This document shows positions 25,898 to 36,600 of a DNA stretch of 64,000 nucleotides, one piece after another. The stretch is from an uncultured Fluviicola sp. GTDB taxonomy: Bacteria; Bacteroidota; Bacteroidia; Flavobacteriales; Crocinitomicaceae. A model generated the notes under the pieces. The model was not told where the DNA came from and did no database searches. It worked only from the letters and a program-made list of their open reading frames with translations. The position numbers were made by a program, and so were the translations under genes. Positions within the stretch are counted from its first letter, which is position 1. Every line of letters begins with the position of its first letter. The stretch lies in contig NZ_CAMLDC010000003.1 of NCBI RefSeq assembly GCF_946478805.1, positions 186,001-250,000 of the forward strand, written 5' to 3'.

Positions 25898-26782
25898 ATG
25901 AAAAAATGGACCCTTTACTTATTTGCGTTGTTTACACACGTTAATCTTTCATTTTCACAACCTGATTATTCACATGGAATTTTTAACACGGATTATCAAT
26001 CTTCTTACCCAAACGGGAACAAAAAAACTATAGGAAAAATCAACCACAACCAACGCGTTGGGAACTGGGAATTCTATTCGGAAGATGGAACGCTAATCGC
26101 CAAAATAAACTACCGGTCAAATACCGAGTTTACAACCCTGGAAACCCATAATGGAAAAACAACCAGTTTAGCAATTCCTTTATACGAATACGATAAATTA
26201 TTCCAGCTTCCGCTTGAAGAGCATCACGTAGAATGGACCAAACGCATCTACAGAGATATTCCGGCAAATCAGTTTCGATTAGCACCTGATTTCAACTTTT
26301 TCAAGTTTCTGGATTCAATGCAGTCGGATAAGATACTTTATTTTTCAGATGATCAATTTCAAAACAAAATTACTTCCGCTCGGGAACTAATGGACGAAGA
26401 CAAAGAAATTTGCGGTTACCGAATCAAATTAGATTATTTCTTCCGGAACGATTTCAATTTTATGGATTCCAGGATTGTCGGGATTGCTCCTTTATATAAA
26501 ACCCCGGATGGAAAGATAAAAGAGATCTGCTGGTTGTATTATCACGGACTGAAAGACATCGTTTTTGAAAAAATAATTAACACGGAAAATCGATCGATGG
26601 AAACGATACTTCAAACAAGAAGCTATGGATCCACTATTTATAAAGAGAACAACATTTCAAATAAAATACTTAATGAGCTATCAACAGATTCGATTGATTG
26701 GAAGCACGAAAAAATCGATTATGAAATCGACAAATCAATAATAGAAGCTGAAAATGATCTCATCATAAAAAGCTATTTTTGA
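25898..26782 (+). CDS. MORN-repeat protein with GldN-like C-terminal domain
   Basis: 294 residues with a signal peptide (ending near SFSQ). One or two YwqK/MORN-like units at about 38-75 (YPNGNKKTIGK, RVGNWEFYSEDGTL) precede a region from about 108 to 250 that follows the GldN pattern: VEWTKRIYRDI, then YRIKLDYFF and FMDSRIVGIAPL, and CWLYY. GldN is a periplasmic T9SS core protein. No gldKLM genes are adjacent, so this would be an orphan paralogue with an added module. The GldN likeness is by eye and the function is unknown. Confidence 0.6.
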   Translation: MKKWTLYLFALFTHVNLSFSQPDYSHGIFNTDYQSSYPNGNKKTIGKINHNQRVGNWEFYSEDGTLIAKINYRSNTEFTTLETHNGKTTSLAIPLYEYDKLFQLPLEEHHVEWTKRIYRDIPANQFRLAPDFNFFKFLDSMQSDKILYFSDDQFQNKITSARELMDEDKEICGYRIKLDYFFRNDFNFMDSRIVGIAPLYKTPDGKIKEICWLYYHGLKDIVFEKIINTENRSMETILQTRSYGSTIYKENNISNKILNELSTDSIDWKHEKIDYEIDKSIIEAENDLIIKSYF

Positions 26783-26923
26783 TCCGGAACAAAATCCTTT
26801 TAGTCACTATTAATTTAATGTTAACTGACTTAATAATTTATTTACACAAGCCTCACAATCCAATAATTTTACACTTAATTTAGAATAACGTTATAGCAGT
26901 TCCTTTGTAGCAAAATTAGAGCT

Positions 26924-29893
26924 ATGAAGTTATTTCTTTCCGTTGTTTCATTATTGATTGTAGGTTTTGCCTTCTCACAAGACAAAAACACCGGAGTAAT
27001 TCAAGGAAAAGTTATCGATTCGGAAACAGGAGAAGGCCTTCCTTCTGCTCAGGTTGAATTGGTTGAACAAAGTAAAAAAATCCTTTCTGATATTGAAGGT
27101 ATTTACAATTTCGACAAATTGGAAAAAGGAACATATACGGTAAAAATCGTATATCCGGGATTTCCTACTCAAGTTGTAAATGGCATCCAAGTTAAAAGCG
27201 GAGAGGTTACATCTATTGACGTCATAATGGCTCCTCCAACAGAAGATTCGATCGGAGAAGTTGTCATTACAGCCAAACGGATCACTGACACAGATCAAGG
27301 AGTTGTATTGGTTCAGAAAAACGCTATCGGAGTCAGTGATGTAATGTCCAGCCAGTCTATCCAACGTTCAACAGCAAACAATACAAGTGATGTATTGAAA
27401 ATGGTGAGCGGAGCAAGTATCCAGGACAACAAATTTGCCGTTATCCGTGGATTGAATGACCGTTACAATGCAGCTTTCCTGAATGGTTCCCCGCTTCCAA
27501 GTTCGGAAAGTGACCGAAAAGCATTCTCCTTTGATATGTTCCCTGCAAACATGTTGGAAAACCTGACAATTACCAAATCAGCTACTCCGGATCAACCGGC
27601 AGAATTTGCGGGTGGATTGATCCAGATCAATACGAAAAGTATTCCCGAAAAAAACTTCTTCTCTTTCCAGGTCGGAACCGGAATCAACACGATTACCACA
27701 TTTAAAGACCGTACTTCCTATAAAGGAGGAAAAATGGATTGGTTGGGAATCGATGACGGATCCCGGAAAATGCCTTCAGCCGTACCGGCTCATGCAGAAT
27801 ACCCGTTAAATATTCATGAGCAAGCTAAATTAGCTAAAGAAGTATCCACCAATTGGGGAACAACTGACAGCAAGTTTTTACCCAACTTAAATCTTCAGGT
27901 TTCCGGTGGTTTCAACAAAAAATTCGGGAAACGTGAGATCGGTATGATTGCAGCTTTGACATATAGCAAAAGCTTTAGCTATAATCAAACGGTACGTCGC
28001 GGTTATTCGAACAGCACTGATCCGAATTCAGTCCAATCAACGCAAGTGGATTACGACTATTTGGACAAAAACAATGTAACCAATCTATTGGCCGGAGCTT
28101 TGATGAATTTTGCTTTCAAGATCAATGAACGAAACACCATCAATTTCAAGAACATTTACAGTATCAACTCTTCCGATAAATTGATTAACAGAACCGGAGA
28201 AATCAATCCTTTGGAGTCCAATCCGAATATCTTGCGCTCAAATGCACGCTGGTTCACATCAGATCAGGTTTATTCCGGACAATTGGAAGGTCAACACGGT
28301 TTGAGACTTGAAGGATTCAAAGTGAATTGGTTGGCTGGATACAGCAATGTTCACCGGGTGGTTCCGAACTTAAGTCGTTCTATTTATACACGCAATAAAT
28401 ATATCATCGACCCAAGTAACCCGAATCCACAAGACACGATGTACGTGGCAAATATCTCTTACACGAATGTTGGTCCAAGTTACGGTGGTGGAATGTTCTT
28501 CTCCGACAACAAGGAGAGTTCGGTAAACGGCCGTTTGGATCTTGCATATGGAACAGATTTGTTCGGAAAATACAAAAGCGAATTCAAAATCGGAGTTTAC
28601 AGCCAGGTTCGTAACAGAAAATTCGAAGCACGTCAATTAGGATATACGCGTTACGGTGTAACCGGTGGAAATGTTCAATTTGACGAAAGTCTATTGTACC
28701 TTCCGGAAGATCAAATCTTCTCTTCTCAAAACATGGGATTAATTGAGCCGGGAGCTAACGGAAATCCAGGGAAAGGCGGTTTCAAATTGACAGATGGAAC
28801 AAAATTCTCTGATCAATATACCGCACAATCGGTTTTAAATGCCACATACCTTCAATTGGATAATCGATTCGGTAAACGATTCCGTTTCATTTATGGAGTT
28901 CGCGCTGAATATTTCCAACAACAATTAAATGCGTTAAAAGACAACAATACCCCTTTGATAATCAATACGAAGAAATTGGATTTCCTTCCTTCCATCAATG
29001 CCATCTTTGAAGCAAATAGAAGAACAAATATCCGTCTAAGTTACTCTCAAACATTAAACAGACCGGAATACAGGGAGCTTGCACCATTTGCTTTCTATGA
29101 TTTCACTACGAATTTTGTAATCTCCGGGAATGATTCATTGAAACGTGCATTGATCCATAATTTGGATTTAAGATATGAAACCTTCCCTGGAAGAGGTCAA
29201 TTGTTCTCAGCAACAATCTTCTACAAAAACTTCATTAATCCGATTGAGCAAAAGTCCCGTCCGGACGTTATCAATGAAATTTCATTCCAAAATGTAGCAT
29301 CAGCAACAAACTATGGTCTGGAGTTAGAAGCGAGATCCTTGATTTCAACTATATTCGGTTTGGATACTTCTTCATTCTTTGACAATTTAATGGTTTACTC
29401 CAATCTATCCATCATTCGTTCCAAAGTAGATGTTTCGAGTGTTGCCGGAAGTGTTGCCGATTCAAGACCACTTCAAGGACAATCTCCTTATGTATTCAAT
29501 GCCGGAATCCGCTATGACAATCCACGTAATCAATGGGGAATGTCATTGAACATCAACCGTGTAGGACAGCGTATTTCAATTGTTGGAAACGTGAATGAAC
29601 CGGACTTATGGGAACAAGCAAGAACATTCCTTGATTTGCAGATCACCAAGTCATTCATGAAAGGCCGCGCTCAATTCAAATTGAATATTCAGAACATTCT
29701 TGCTCAAGACCAGGTTTTCTATCAAAACAGCTCAACAGCCAGAACAACTGCAAAAGGAGCAAATGGATTCTTTAATACCGTATTTGTTGGAGATAAGAAC
29801 AACAACAATGGCTTTGATAAAAGTATTGATCAACAAGTCTGGAGAACAAACTTCGGAAGAACTTTCAGTGCTTCCCTGAGCTTCAGATTGTAA
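26924..29893 (+). CDS. TonB-dependent receptor with carboxypeptidase-like domain
   Basis: 989 residues: signal peptide (FAFSQ), carboxypeptidase-regulatory-like beta-sandwich (GVIQGKVIDSETGEGLPSAQVEL, about 25-105), plug domain (about 125-225, VVITAKRITDTDQG, VIRGLNDRYNAAFLNG, FAGGLIQINTKS) and a 22-strand-type barrel ending in SASLSFRL. It imports a substrate across the outer membrane with TonB-ExbBD energy. The next gene, after a terminator, encodes a T9SS surface protein, a pairing that suggests capture and import of the same substrate (inference). The substrate is unknown. Confidence 0.92.
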   Translation: MKLFLSVVSLLIVGFAFSQDKNTGVIQGKVIDSETGEGLPSAQVELVEQSKKILSDIEGIYNFDKLEKGTYTVKIVYPGFPTQVVNGIQVKSGEVTSIDVIMAPPTEDSIGEVVITAKRITDTDQGVVLVQKNAIGVSDVMSSQSIQRSTANNTSDVLKMVSGASIQDNKFAVIRGLNDRYNAAFLNGSPLPSSESDRKAFSFDMFPANMLENLTITKSATPDQPAEFAGGLIQINTKSIPEKNFFSFQVGTGINTITTFKDRTSYKGGKMDWLGIDDGSRKMPSAVPAHAEYPLNIHEQAKLAKEVSTNWGTTDSKFLPNLNLQVSGGFNKKFGKREIGMIAALTYSKSFSYNQTVRRGYSNSTDPNSVQSTQVDYDYLDKNNVTNLLAGALMNFAFKINERNTINFKNIYSINSSDKLINRTGEINPLESNPNILRSNARWFTSDQVYSGQLEGQHGLRLEGFKVNWLAGYSNVHRVVPNLSRSIYTRNKYIIDPSNPNPQDTMYVANISYTNVGPSYGGGMFFSDNKESSVNGRLDLAYGTDLFGKYKSEFKIGVYSQVRNRKFEARQLGYTRYGVTGGNVQFDESLLYLPEDQIFSSQNMGLIEPGANGNPGKGGFKLTDGTKFSDQYTAQSVLNATYLQLDNRFGKRFRFIYGVRAEYFQQQLNALKDNNTPLIINTKKLDFLPSINAIFEANRRTNIRLSYSQTLNRPEYRELAPFAFYDFTTNFVISGNDSLKRALIHNLDLRYETFPGRGQLFSATIFYKNFINPIEQKSRPDVINEISFQNVASATNYGLELEARSLISTIFGLDTSSFFDNLMVYSNLSIIRSKVDVSSVAGSVADSRPLQGQSPYVFNAGIRYDNPRNQWGMSLNINRVGQRISIVGNVNEPDLWEQARTFLDLQITKSFMKGRAQFKLNIQNILAQDQVFYQNSSTARTTAKGANGFFNTVFVGDKNNNNGFDKSIDQQVWRTNFGRTFSASLSFRL

Positions 29894-29914
29894 TTTCAAA
29901 AAAATGCCTGAGAG

Positions 29915-29942
29915 GCCACCCGTGATGCGGGTGGCTTTTTTA
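29915..29942 (+). terminator. Rho-independent terminator after the TonB receptor
   Basis: Perfect GCCACCCG / CGGGTGGC stem with a TGATG loop and a T-rich tail, 22 bases after the stop codon. Confidence 0.9.
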
Positions 29943-30112
29943 TTTGTCGCAGGCATGAAAAAAAACATCTTTACTAAAACGATTGAGTCAATATTAAATT
30001 AATACTATCGCTCTTAAGATGAACTTAACATTTATTTACCTGAAACGTAACTTAAAGGAAAGGATAGAACAAGGTTGGCAAGGCAATTTTGTACCAAGAA
30101 AAAAATAGAAAA

Positions 30113-31738
30113 ATGAAAAAAATTTACTTAAGTGCATTGTTCGCAGGTTTAGGAACTCTGGCAGCATTTGGACAAGACTTTTACGAAACAACTTACCGTG
30201 GAGCGTTTGCTCCGGCTCCAACAGCGATGTGGACAGAAGGGTGGGCAAACTGGGATCCGCAAAACACAAGCTACGGTACTCCAAACCAAACGATCACAGC
30301 TAACATTACAGCTAACACAACTTGGACAGCTGGGAACATTTACTTGTTGCAAGGTCAGATCTATGTAAAAAACAACGCAACTTTGACCATTGAGCCGGGA
30401 ACGATCATCATGGGTGACAAAGCGATCCAAGGATCTGGGTTGTTCATTACCAAAGGTGCGAAATTAATGGCGCAAGGGACTCAAAACGCTCCTATCGTAT
30501 TTACATCCAACCAACCTGCAGGTTCTCGTGGAGCTGGTGACTGGGGTGGAGTTATCTTGTTAGGAAAAGCAGCTAACAATCAAACAAACGGTATTGCAAA
30601 TATCGAAGGTCTTGCTCCGACTACAGATACTGAATTTGGTGGAGGAACAACTCCGGACAACTTAGACAACTCAGGTGCAATGACATACGTACGTATCGAA
30701 TTCCCGGGATATGCTTACCAAACAGATAAAGAGATCAATGGTTTGACATTCGGTTCAGTAGGTTCCGGAACTGAAATCAATTTCATTCAAGTTTCTTTCT
30801 CGAATGATGATGCATATGAGTGGTTCGGTGGAACTGTTAGCCCTAAACACTTGGTTTCTTACAGAAATTTGGATGATGATTTTGATACAGATTTCGGATT
30901 CTCCGGAAAAGTTCAATTTGGTTTGATCGTTCGTGACCCGAACATCGCAGATAACCCTGCAGTTTCCACTTCAGAAGGTTTTGAGTCAGATAATGACGCT
31001 TCAGGTTCTACCAACAACCCTCAAACAAACGCAACGTTCACAAACGTTACTGCAATCGGGCCATACAGAGGAAGTACATCAAACACAATCGCTGCAGGTT
31101 ACCGTCGTGGAGCTCGTATCCGTCGTAACTCGGCATTGGACATCCGCAACTCCATTTTCATGGATTTCCAAAGAGGAATTCACATTGATGGAGCTGCATG
31201 TGAAGGAAATGCTACAAACGGTCTGATCGTTTACAAAAACAATATCGTTGCCGGGAACGTTACAGGTAAAGTAACCGAGGTAAATGCAGGAAGTACATTT
31301 GGAATTCAGGCTTGGTTCGCAGCAGGAATGAACGATTCAATCGCTTCAACAGCTGGAATCCTGACTACTCCTTATAACTACTTGAATCCTGATTATCGTC
31401 CGGCTGCAAGTTCACCGCTTTTAACAGGTGCAGATTTCACAGGAATGAGTACAGGACTAGGAATCAAAGAAGTTTCTGCTATTGCAGGTGTTTCTTTATA
31501 CCCGAATCCAACAAGCATGAACGCTTCATTATTCGTTGACGTTGCACAAAACAGCACTATCGAAGTGGTTGTAATGAATGCTAATGGTCAAGTGATGCAA
31601 ACTGTAGCGACTAAGTATGCTGAAGTTGGAACACATGAATTCACAATCAATTCTTCAAATTTCGCTCAAGGATTGTATTACGCAGTTGTCAGAACAGCTG
31701 ATGCCGTTAAGACTGTTAAATTGAGCGTTGTAAAGTAA
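30113..31738 (+). CDS. T9SS type A surface protein, parallel beta-helix-like
   Basis: 541 residues from the ATG at 30113; the frame opens earlier at a TTG but the signal peptide starts here (MKKIYLSALFAGLGTLAAFGQ). The body has the pattern of a Bacteroidota beta-helix-like family: IEPGTIIMGDKA, LFITKGAKLMAQGTQNAPIVFTS, GDWGGVILLGKA, then VRIEFPGYAY. The C-terminus is a type A sorting domain (VSLYPNPTSMNASLFVDV...GLYYAVVRTADAVKTVKLSVV). It is probably abundant on the cell surface. It follows the large TonB receptor, so it may bind the receptor's substrate; no enzyme activity is visible. Confidence 0.85.
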   Translation: MKKIYLSALFAGLGTLAAFGQDFYETTYRGAFAPAPTAMWTEGWANWDPQNTSYGTPNQTITANITANTTWTAGNIYLLQGQIYVKNNATLTIEPGTIIMGDKAIQGSGLFITKGAKLMAQGTQNAPIVFTSNQPAGSRGAGDWGGVILLGKAANNQTNGIANIEGLAPTTDTEFGGGTTPDNLDNSGAMTYVRIEFPGYAYQTDKEINGLTFGSVGSGTEINFIQVSFSNDDAYEWFGGTVSPKHLVSYRNLDDDFDTDFGFSGKVQFGLIVRDPNIADNPAVSTSEGFESDNDASGSTNNPQTNATFTNVTAIGPYRGSTSNTIAAGYRRGARIRRNSALDIRNSIFMDFQRGIHIDGAACEGNATNGLIVYKNNIVAGNVTGKVTEVNAGSTFGIQAWFAAGMNDSIASTAGILTTPYNYLNPDYRPAASSPLLTGADFTGMSTGLGIKEVSAIAGVSLYPNPTSMNASLFVDVAQNSTIEVVVMNANGQVMQTVATKYAEVGTHEFTINSSNFAQGLYYAVVRTADAVKTVKLSVVK

Positions 31739-31781
31739 TCCCTGGAGAGTTTCTCTGTTAGTTTAGTTTTATAGCAAGTTG

Positions 31782-31808
31782 AAGGGTTCACAACGGTGAA
31801 CCCTTTTT
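31782..31808 (+). terminator. Rho-independent terminator after the T9SS surface protein
   Basis: Perfect stem AAGGGTTCAC / GTGAACCCTT, loop AACG, T-run overlapping the right arm. Confidence 0.9.
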
Positions 31809-31859
31809 CGTTGATCAAAAACCACATTCTTAGCATATTTTAATTCCCAGGGATTATCT

Positions 31860-31960
31860 TATACCTCAAAGAATTGGAGAACGCAAAGAAGACCGCACAT
31901 ATGCAATCCTCACTGTAATTCACTGTAAAATCTATCAAAGAATCCCTATAATCTGGGAAT
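31860..31960. repeat. Degenerate intergenic repeat remnant
   Basis: Words such as GAGAACGCAAAGAAG and CACTGTAATTCACTGTAA recall decayed AACGCAAAGA-type intergenic repeats. No clean dyad remains, so this is weakly supported. Confidence 0.25.
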
Positions 31961-31987
31961 ATCCCTATCTTCGTAAAAACAAGTCAC

Positions 31988-32521
31988 ATGAAAATTTTAG
32001 CATTCGGAGCAAGTACCAGCAAATCTTCCATCAACCAACAATTTGCGCATTTTGCTGCACATCAATTTGATGGAGAAGTTAATATGATCGATCTGAATGA
32101 CTTCGAAATGCCTGTATTTTCTGTTGACAAGGAAAAAGAAGACGGTTATCCCGTTCAAGCCCAGGAGATGCACGACATCATTGAGAATTCGGATTTTCTG
32201 GTCATCTCCATGACTGAACACAATGGAAGTTACTCTGCCGCATTCAAAAACACACTGGATTGGTGTTCCAGATTGAATAACAGCGTATTTCACGACAAAC
32301 CGATGTTATTGATCTCTACTTCACCGGGAAAACTGGGAGCAAAATTCTCTTTGGAAGCTGCATTAAGCCGTTTTCCGCGTCATACGGCTAACATCCTGGG
32401 TCATTTCAGTTTACCAAGCTTTGAAGAGAATTTCAAAGACGGTATTATCAATGAAGAATTAGCAAAAGAATTCAATGATTTGATTAAGCACGTTAAAGAG
32501 ACCTTAGCGGAGATCAAATAA
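31988..32521 (+). CDS. NADPH-dependent FMN reductase family protein
   Basis: 177 residues with a flavodoxin-like fold: the phosphate-binding loop FGASTSKSSINQQF, the second FMN contact MTEHNGSYSAAFKNTLDW and TSPGKLGA. It reduces FMN or another electron acceptor with NADPH in the cytoplasm. Its 3' end overlaps the 3' end of bshB1 by 18 bases on the opposite strand, so the two transcripts are antisense there. Confidence 0.9.
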   Translation: MKILAFGASTSKSSINQQFAHFAAHQFDGEVNMIDLNDFEMPVFSVDKEKEDGYPVQAQEMHDIIENSDFLVISMTEHNGSYSAAFKNTLDWCSRLNNSVFHDKPMLLISTSPGKLGAKFSLEAALSRFPRHTANILGHFSLPSFEENFKDGIINEELAKEFNDLIKHVKETLAEIK

Positions 32522-33223
32522 AGAATCTACACCAAGAGTTCGCTCAATGGTAAATCCTTCAGCATAACGCACGCCAATACCTCTTCCGAACTCTGCCATT
32601 CTGCCCCGGAGAAATTCAAAAAATTCCTCACCGGAAATAGGTGTTTTCGGTTCTGAAGAATTCGGGTCCCAAAATTGGGTTTTATATGCCTTGATGGAAT
32701 CAAATTTTTGTTCTACAAAATCAGTCACATCGATTACAAAGTCTGGCTTCAGATAACGGTCCTGGATGTAGTAATAAACTGCTTTCGGTCTATGTGCTTC
32801 CTGAGCTTTCCCTTCCCAGGAAGTTTCTATTCTGCGTAAACCTGCTAAAAAACAAGCTTCCGAAGCCAGTTTGCTTCCTTTTCCGTGATCCGGATGACGG
32901 TCGGAAACCGCGTTCAATAAAACAATACTCGGTTTGAATCGGCGGATTTGTTCAATAAGTAATCTCAAATTTTCCTCCGAATGTTCGAAAAAGCCATCCG
33001 CCATCTTCAGATTCATCCTTGCGGAAAGTCCCAAAATATCAGCTGCAGCCTGAGCTTCCTCCTTGCGTGTTTCCTTCGTTCCCCTGGAACCCAGTTCTCC
33101 TTGTGTCAAATCAATTACTCCGGTGGTGAAGCCCAATGAGCGGTGTTTCAACAAGGTTCCTGCAGCAGAAAGCTCCACATCATCCGGGTGCGCTCCTATA
33201 GCTAATATATCAATCTGATTCAT
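32504..33223 (-). CDS. bshB1: Bacillithiol biosynthesis deacetylase BshB1
   Basis: 239 residues from the ATG at 33223, which forms an ATGA overlap with the GPx stop; an ATG 15 bases earlier is possible. PIG-L-like zinc deacetylase with AHPDDVELSAAGTLL, the BshB1-type LTQGELGSRGT, and NAVSDRHPDHGKGS. It removes the acetyl group of GlcNAc-malate on the way to bacillithiol, the main thiol of many Bacteroidota. Last gene of the ccsBA-GPx-bshB1 operon. Confidence 0.92.
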   Translation of the reverse strand: MNQIDILAIGAHPDDVELSAAGTLLKHRSLGFTTGVIDLTQGELGSRGTKETRKEEAQAAADILGLSARMNLKMADGFFEHSEENLRLLIEQIRRFKPSIVLLNAVSDRHPDHGKGSKLASEACFLAGLRRIETSWEGKAQEAHRPKAVYYYIQDRYLKPDFVIDVTDFVEQKFDSIKAYKTQFWDPNSSEPKTPISGEEFFEFLRGRMAEFGRGIGVRYAEGFTIERTLGVDSLFDLR

Positions 33224-33684
33224 GATTTCTTGATCCAATCTAAAATGTGTGAATCGACAGGTTCTGTTTGGGGAGAAAAATAACCGGCAATTTTACCTTC
33301 CTGATCAATCAGGTATTTCTGAAAATTCCAGCTTACTTCCTCACCTGTTTGTTCTCTCAACCATTCATAGATGGGATGAATTTCAGGCCCTACCGTATGT
33401 ACCTTTTCCGAAAGCGGAAAACTTACGCCGTAGTTTGTCGAGCAGAATGTTGCGATTTCTTCCGGTGTTCCCGGTTCCTGTCCCCCGAAATCATTGCAAG
33501 GAATTCCCAGAACAGTAAAATTATTCCCACCGAATTCCTCATTCAATTCCTGTAACTGGGTATACTGAGGTGTCAATCCGCATTGGGAGGCTACATTCAC
33601 CAAAAGAACTTTCTTGCCTTTATAATCATTCCAATCAATGATCTGGCCATTCAACTGCTTTAATGAAAAATCATACAATGTCAT
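33220..33684 (-). CDS. Glutathione peroxidase-family thiol peroxidase
   Basis: 154 residues, short GPx form. The catalytic tetrad is intact: Cys35 in NVASQCGLT, Gln in CNDFGGQEPG, and Trp-Asn in SWNFQKYL. It has a cysteine in place of selenocysteine and most likely draws electrons from thioredoxin or a low-molecular-weight thiol. It is coupled by 4-base overlaps to ccsBA upstream and bshB1 downstream, which ties it to bacillithiol physiology (inference). Confidence 0.93.
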   Translation of the reverse strand: MTLYDFSLKQLNGQIIDWNDYKGKKVLLVNVASQCGLTPQYTQLQELNEEFGGNNFTVLGIPCNDFGGQEPGTPEEIATFCSTNYGVSFPLSEKVHTVGPEIHPIYEWLREQTGEEVSWNFQKYLIDQEGKIAGYFSPQTEPVDSHILDWIKKS

Positions 33685-36600
33685 AACAATTCTCTTTGAG
33701 CTTTAAGATACTGCTTATTTCGAATTCCGGCAACAATTGTAAGAATCAGGAATGCCAAAATTGAAAGCCATACATACCAAGGAAGATTCACGGAACCATC
33801 ACCATTAGCGTATGAATGCAGACCAACCAGGATGAAATTCACTCCGAAGAATGTAAACAGGATCGCTGCATATCCCCACATTGCTGCAGCGTTGAACGCA
33901 AATTTCCCTTTTAGTCCCGGAATATATCTTAAATGCAATACAATCGCGTAAACCAACACTGAAACCAAAGCCCAGGTTTCTTTCGGATCCCATCCCCAGT
34001 ATCTTCCCCAGGATTCGTTCGCCCAGATTCCACCAAGGAATGTTCCGATGGTCAGCATAAATAATCCGATTGTTACAGTCATTTCACTGACTGCTGTAAG
34101 TATTGAAATGATTTTCGTAACCTCTTGTCCCTTTTTAGAGTCTCTAGCCAAATACAAAATGATATTGACGAAACTGATTACAAACCCAAGTCCCAGGAAT
34201 CCATAACTACTTGTAATGATTGCCACATGGATCATCAACCAATAGCTTTTCAAAACAGGCTGCAATGGTGTGATTTCGGGATCAAGAAGATTCAATTGGG
34301 ATACGAAGATAAAGAACCAGGCGAGCAAAGCAGCTGCGGCCAAAATCACCACACTTACGCGTGAAAAGATAAATCCTGCCAAAACAATGACCCATGCAAT
34401 AAAAACCATCGCCTCATATCCGTCACTCCAGGGAGCATGTCCCGAAATATAACTTCTCATTCCCAATCCTGCTCCATGGTAAAGGAAAATAATCCCCATC
34501 AGAACAAACAGGATTTTTGCAATGATGGAATAACGACGCTCCGATTTTTCGGAAGGATTGAAAAATACCCGTATAAAGAAGATGATCAACAGAATCATCC
34601 CGAATGAAAAATAACTATTTCCCGAATTCTTGAAAATTCCCATTTTATTGTAAGAAACCTCCATTTTCACATGTGTCTCTGTAGGTAAAATGGAAGCAGG
34701 AGATAATGAACGCTGCAGTTTTTTCAGTTCATTCAACAGCTTGGTCGAATTGGAAAAATCATTATTGGATTTCGCTGCATCATTCAATGAACTGATGTAG
34801 TTCAAAGCCAATTTGCTCGTCACACTATCCTTCATCATCAATTCCTGGTTAAAAGGCATGAACCAGCGATTTGCGTTATCCCCTTTCAAGGGAATGATTT
34901 TCATGTAATTCCAGTTGATGACACCCAACAACACTTGGTACTTCTCCCCTAACTTGATTAGTTTCTTCTGAGTTTCAGATTGCTGGGATTCCGTTTTTTG
35001 TAACGCTTGATTGTAGTCATTGATCCATTTAAAGTTCCCGGTTTCATCCGTTAACTCCCTGAATGAAACATATTTTGTCAGATTGTATTTATCAAACAAT
35101 GCAGAAGGAACGAGGATCACTTTTTGGTCCAACCAATAATCCGGATACATGTGCATACTCATGATAGTCTGAACAGCATTCCGGTCTTCGTATTTATTTG
35201 CGCGATACAATTTGCTCAACAACTGATCGCACAGGGTATGCATTGGGATGATTCGTCCTCTGTTATCCTGGACAAGCAGTGTTGCCAATTCATCACTTTG
35301 CTCTTCGGAAACAAAATAAACCACCGGTTTCACATTTGCCGCAGGTAGTTGTTGTTCTGAGTGCTCATGATGATGTTCGTGGTCATGCACATGTCCGGAA
35401 GAATCCTGGGCAAATGCAGTCAGCGAAGCTAAAGCAAATAAGATACTTACTGTCACTTTAGCATTGGAAGTTTTCAGATTTCCAATCAACTCCCGAAAGC
35501 GTGAAGCAGGTGCAAACAAACTGAAGATCATCCCGATAAACATCATCAGATAGCCCAGGTAGGTTATGTTTGTTCCCCAAAAATCGTGGTTCACACTCAA
35601 AATAGTCCCCTTTTCATCTGCATCATAAGAAGATTGAAAGAAACGGTAACCGCCGTAATCCAATACATGATTCATGAAGACGTGTTTTGTCCCGAATTCA
35701 TTATGAGCAGTATCCAGAACTTGCAAATCACTTGCATAGGAAGAAGGCATATCCGAACCCGGATAGCGATCAAGCATGAAATCGTTACATTTCATATAAA
35801 ATGGGATCTTAATGCGTTTCATTCCGTATTCCAAATGATAATTCAATCCGTTGAATTCAAAGAAAACCGGAACTCCGACCATTTTCGCTCCCCCTTCCAG
35901 GCGAACCAGTTTGGATTTGTTACCATCTGTGATCTTTACTGTCAGATAATCCGACCCTACATCTCTCATTCCTGAAGGACGCAGTATTTTTCCCGCATTC
36001 GGAATTTCCTGTTTGAACACAAATTGTTGTCCCGCGATTTGGTATAAAGTAGTTGTTGCAAAAACCACTTCCTCTCCGGGAGCCACCTTCACAAATACGG
36101 AATCTGGAGGAGCAATTCCACTCTGACGTGCTTTTTGCATTTCCTTCATTGGAATATATTGCAAAGGCATATTCGGACGCAAACGCAAGGTGTCATTTTT
36201 CCGGTAGACATTCACCCCATTCACCAATTGATCGGAGAATGCGATATTCAAGCCATTCAGGGAAAAAATATCATTGTCAATCAGGTAATTGGATTTCATT
36301 CCATCCGTAACGATATCCAGAGCACTTGTTTTATACTTCGGGTTGATCTCAATGGTATCAATCTGCTTCGATTTGAAATCAACATATTCGATTGAAATCG
36401 GTGTTTTATGTTTTGGAAACTCAATATCCATGGATACGGAATTAAATGGATAGGATTCCGCCAAAATGGCTTTCACGTCATTCGTCAATTGAAATTCCTT
36501 TCCATCATTCACATTCACCCATAAGTAAGGATCTGAAGTATAAACGATATTGGAAGCAGCGCCTTCACGGATCATCATCATTCCTTCATAACTGATATAA

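Noticed and set aside
33220..33684. GPx with a missing catalytic Gln because of CNDFGG instead of CNQFGG
   Set aside because: The tetrad Gln is the later one in GGQEPG, which is present; Trp-Asn and Cys are also intact.
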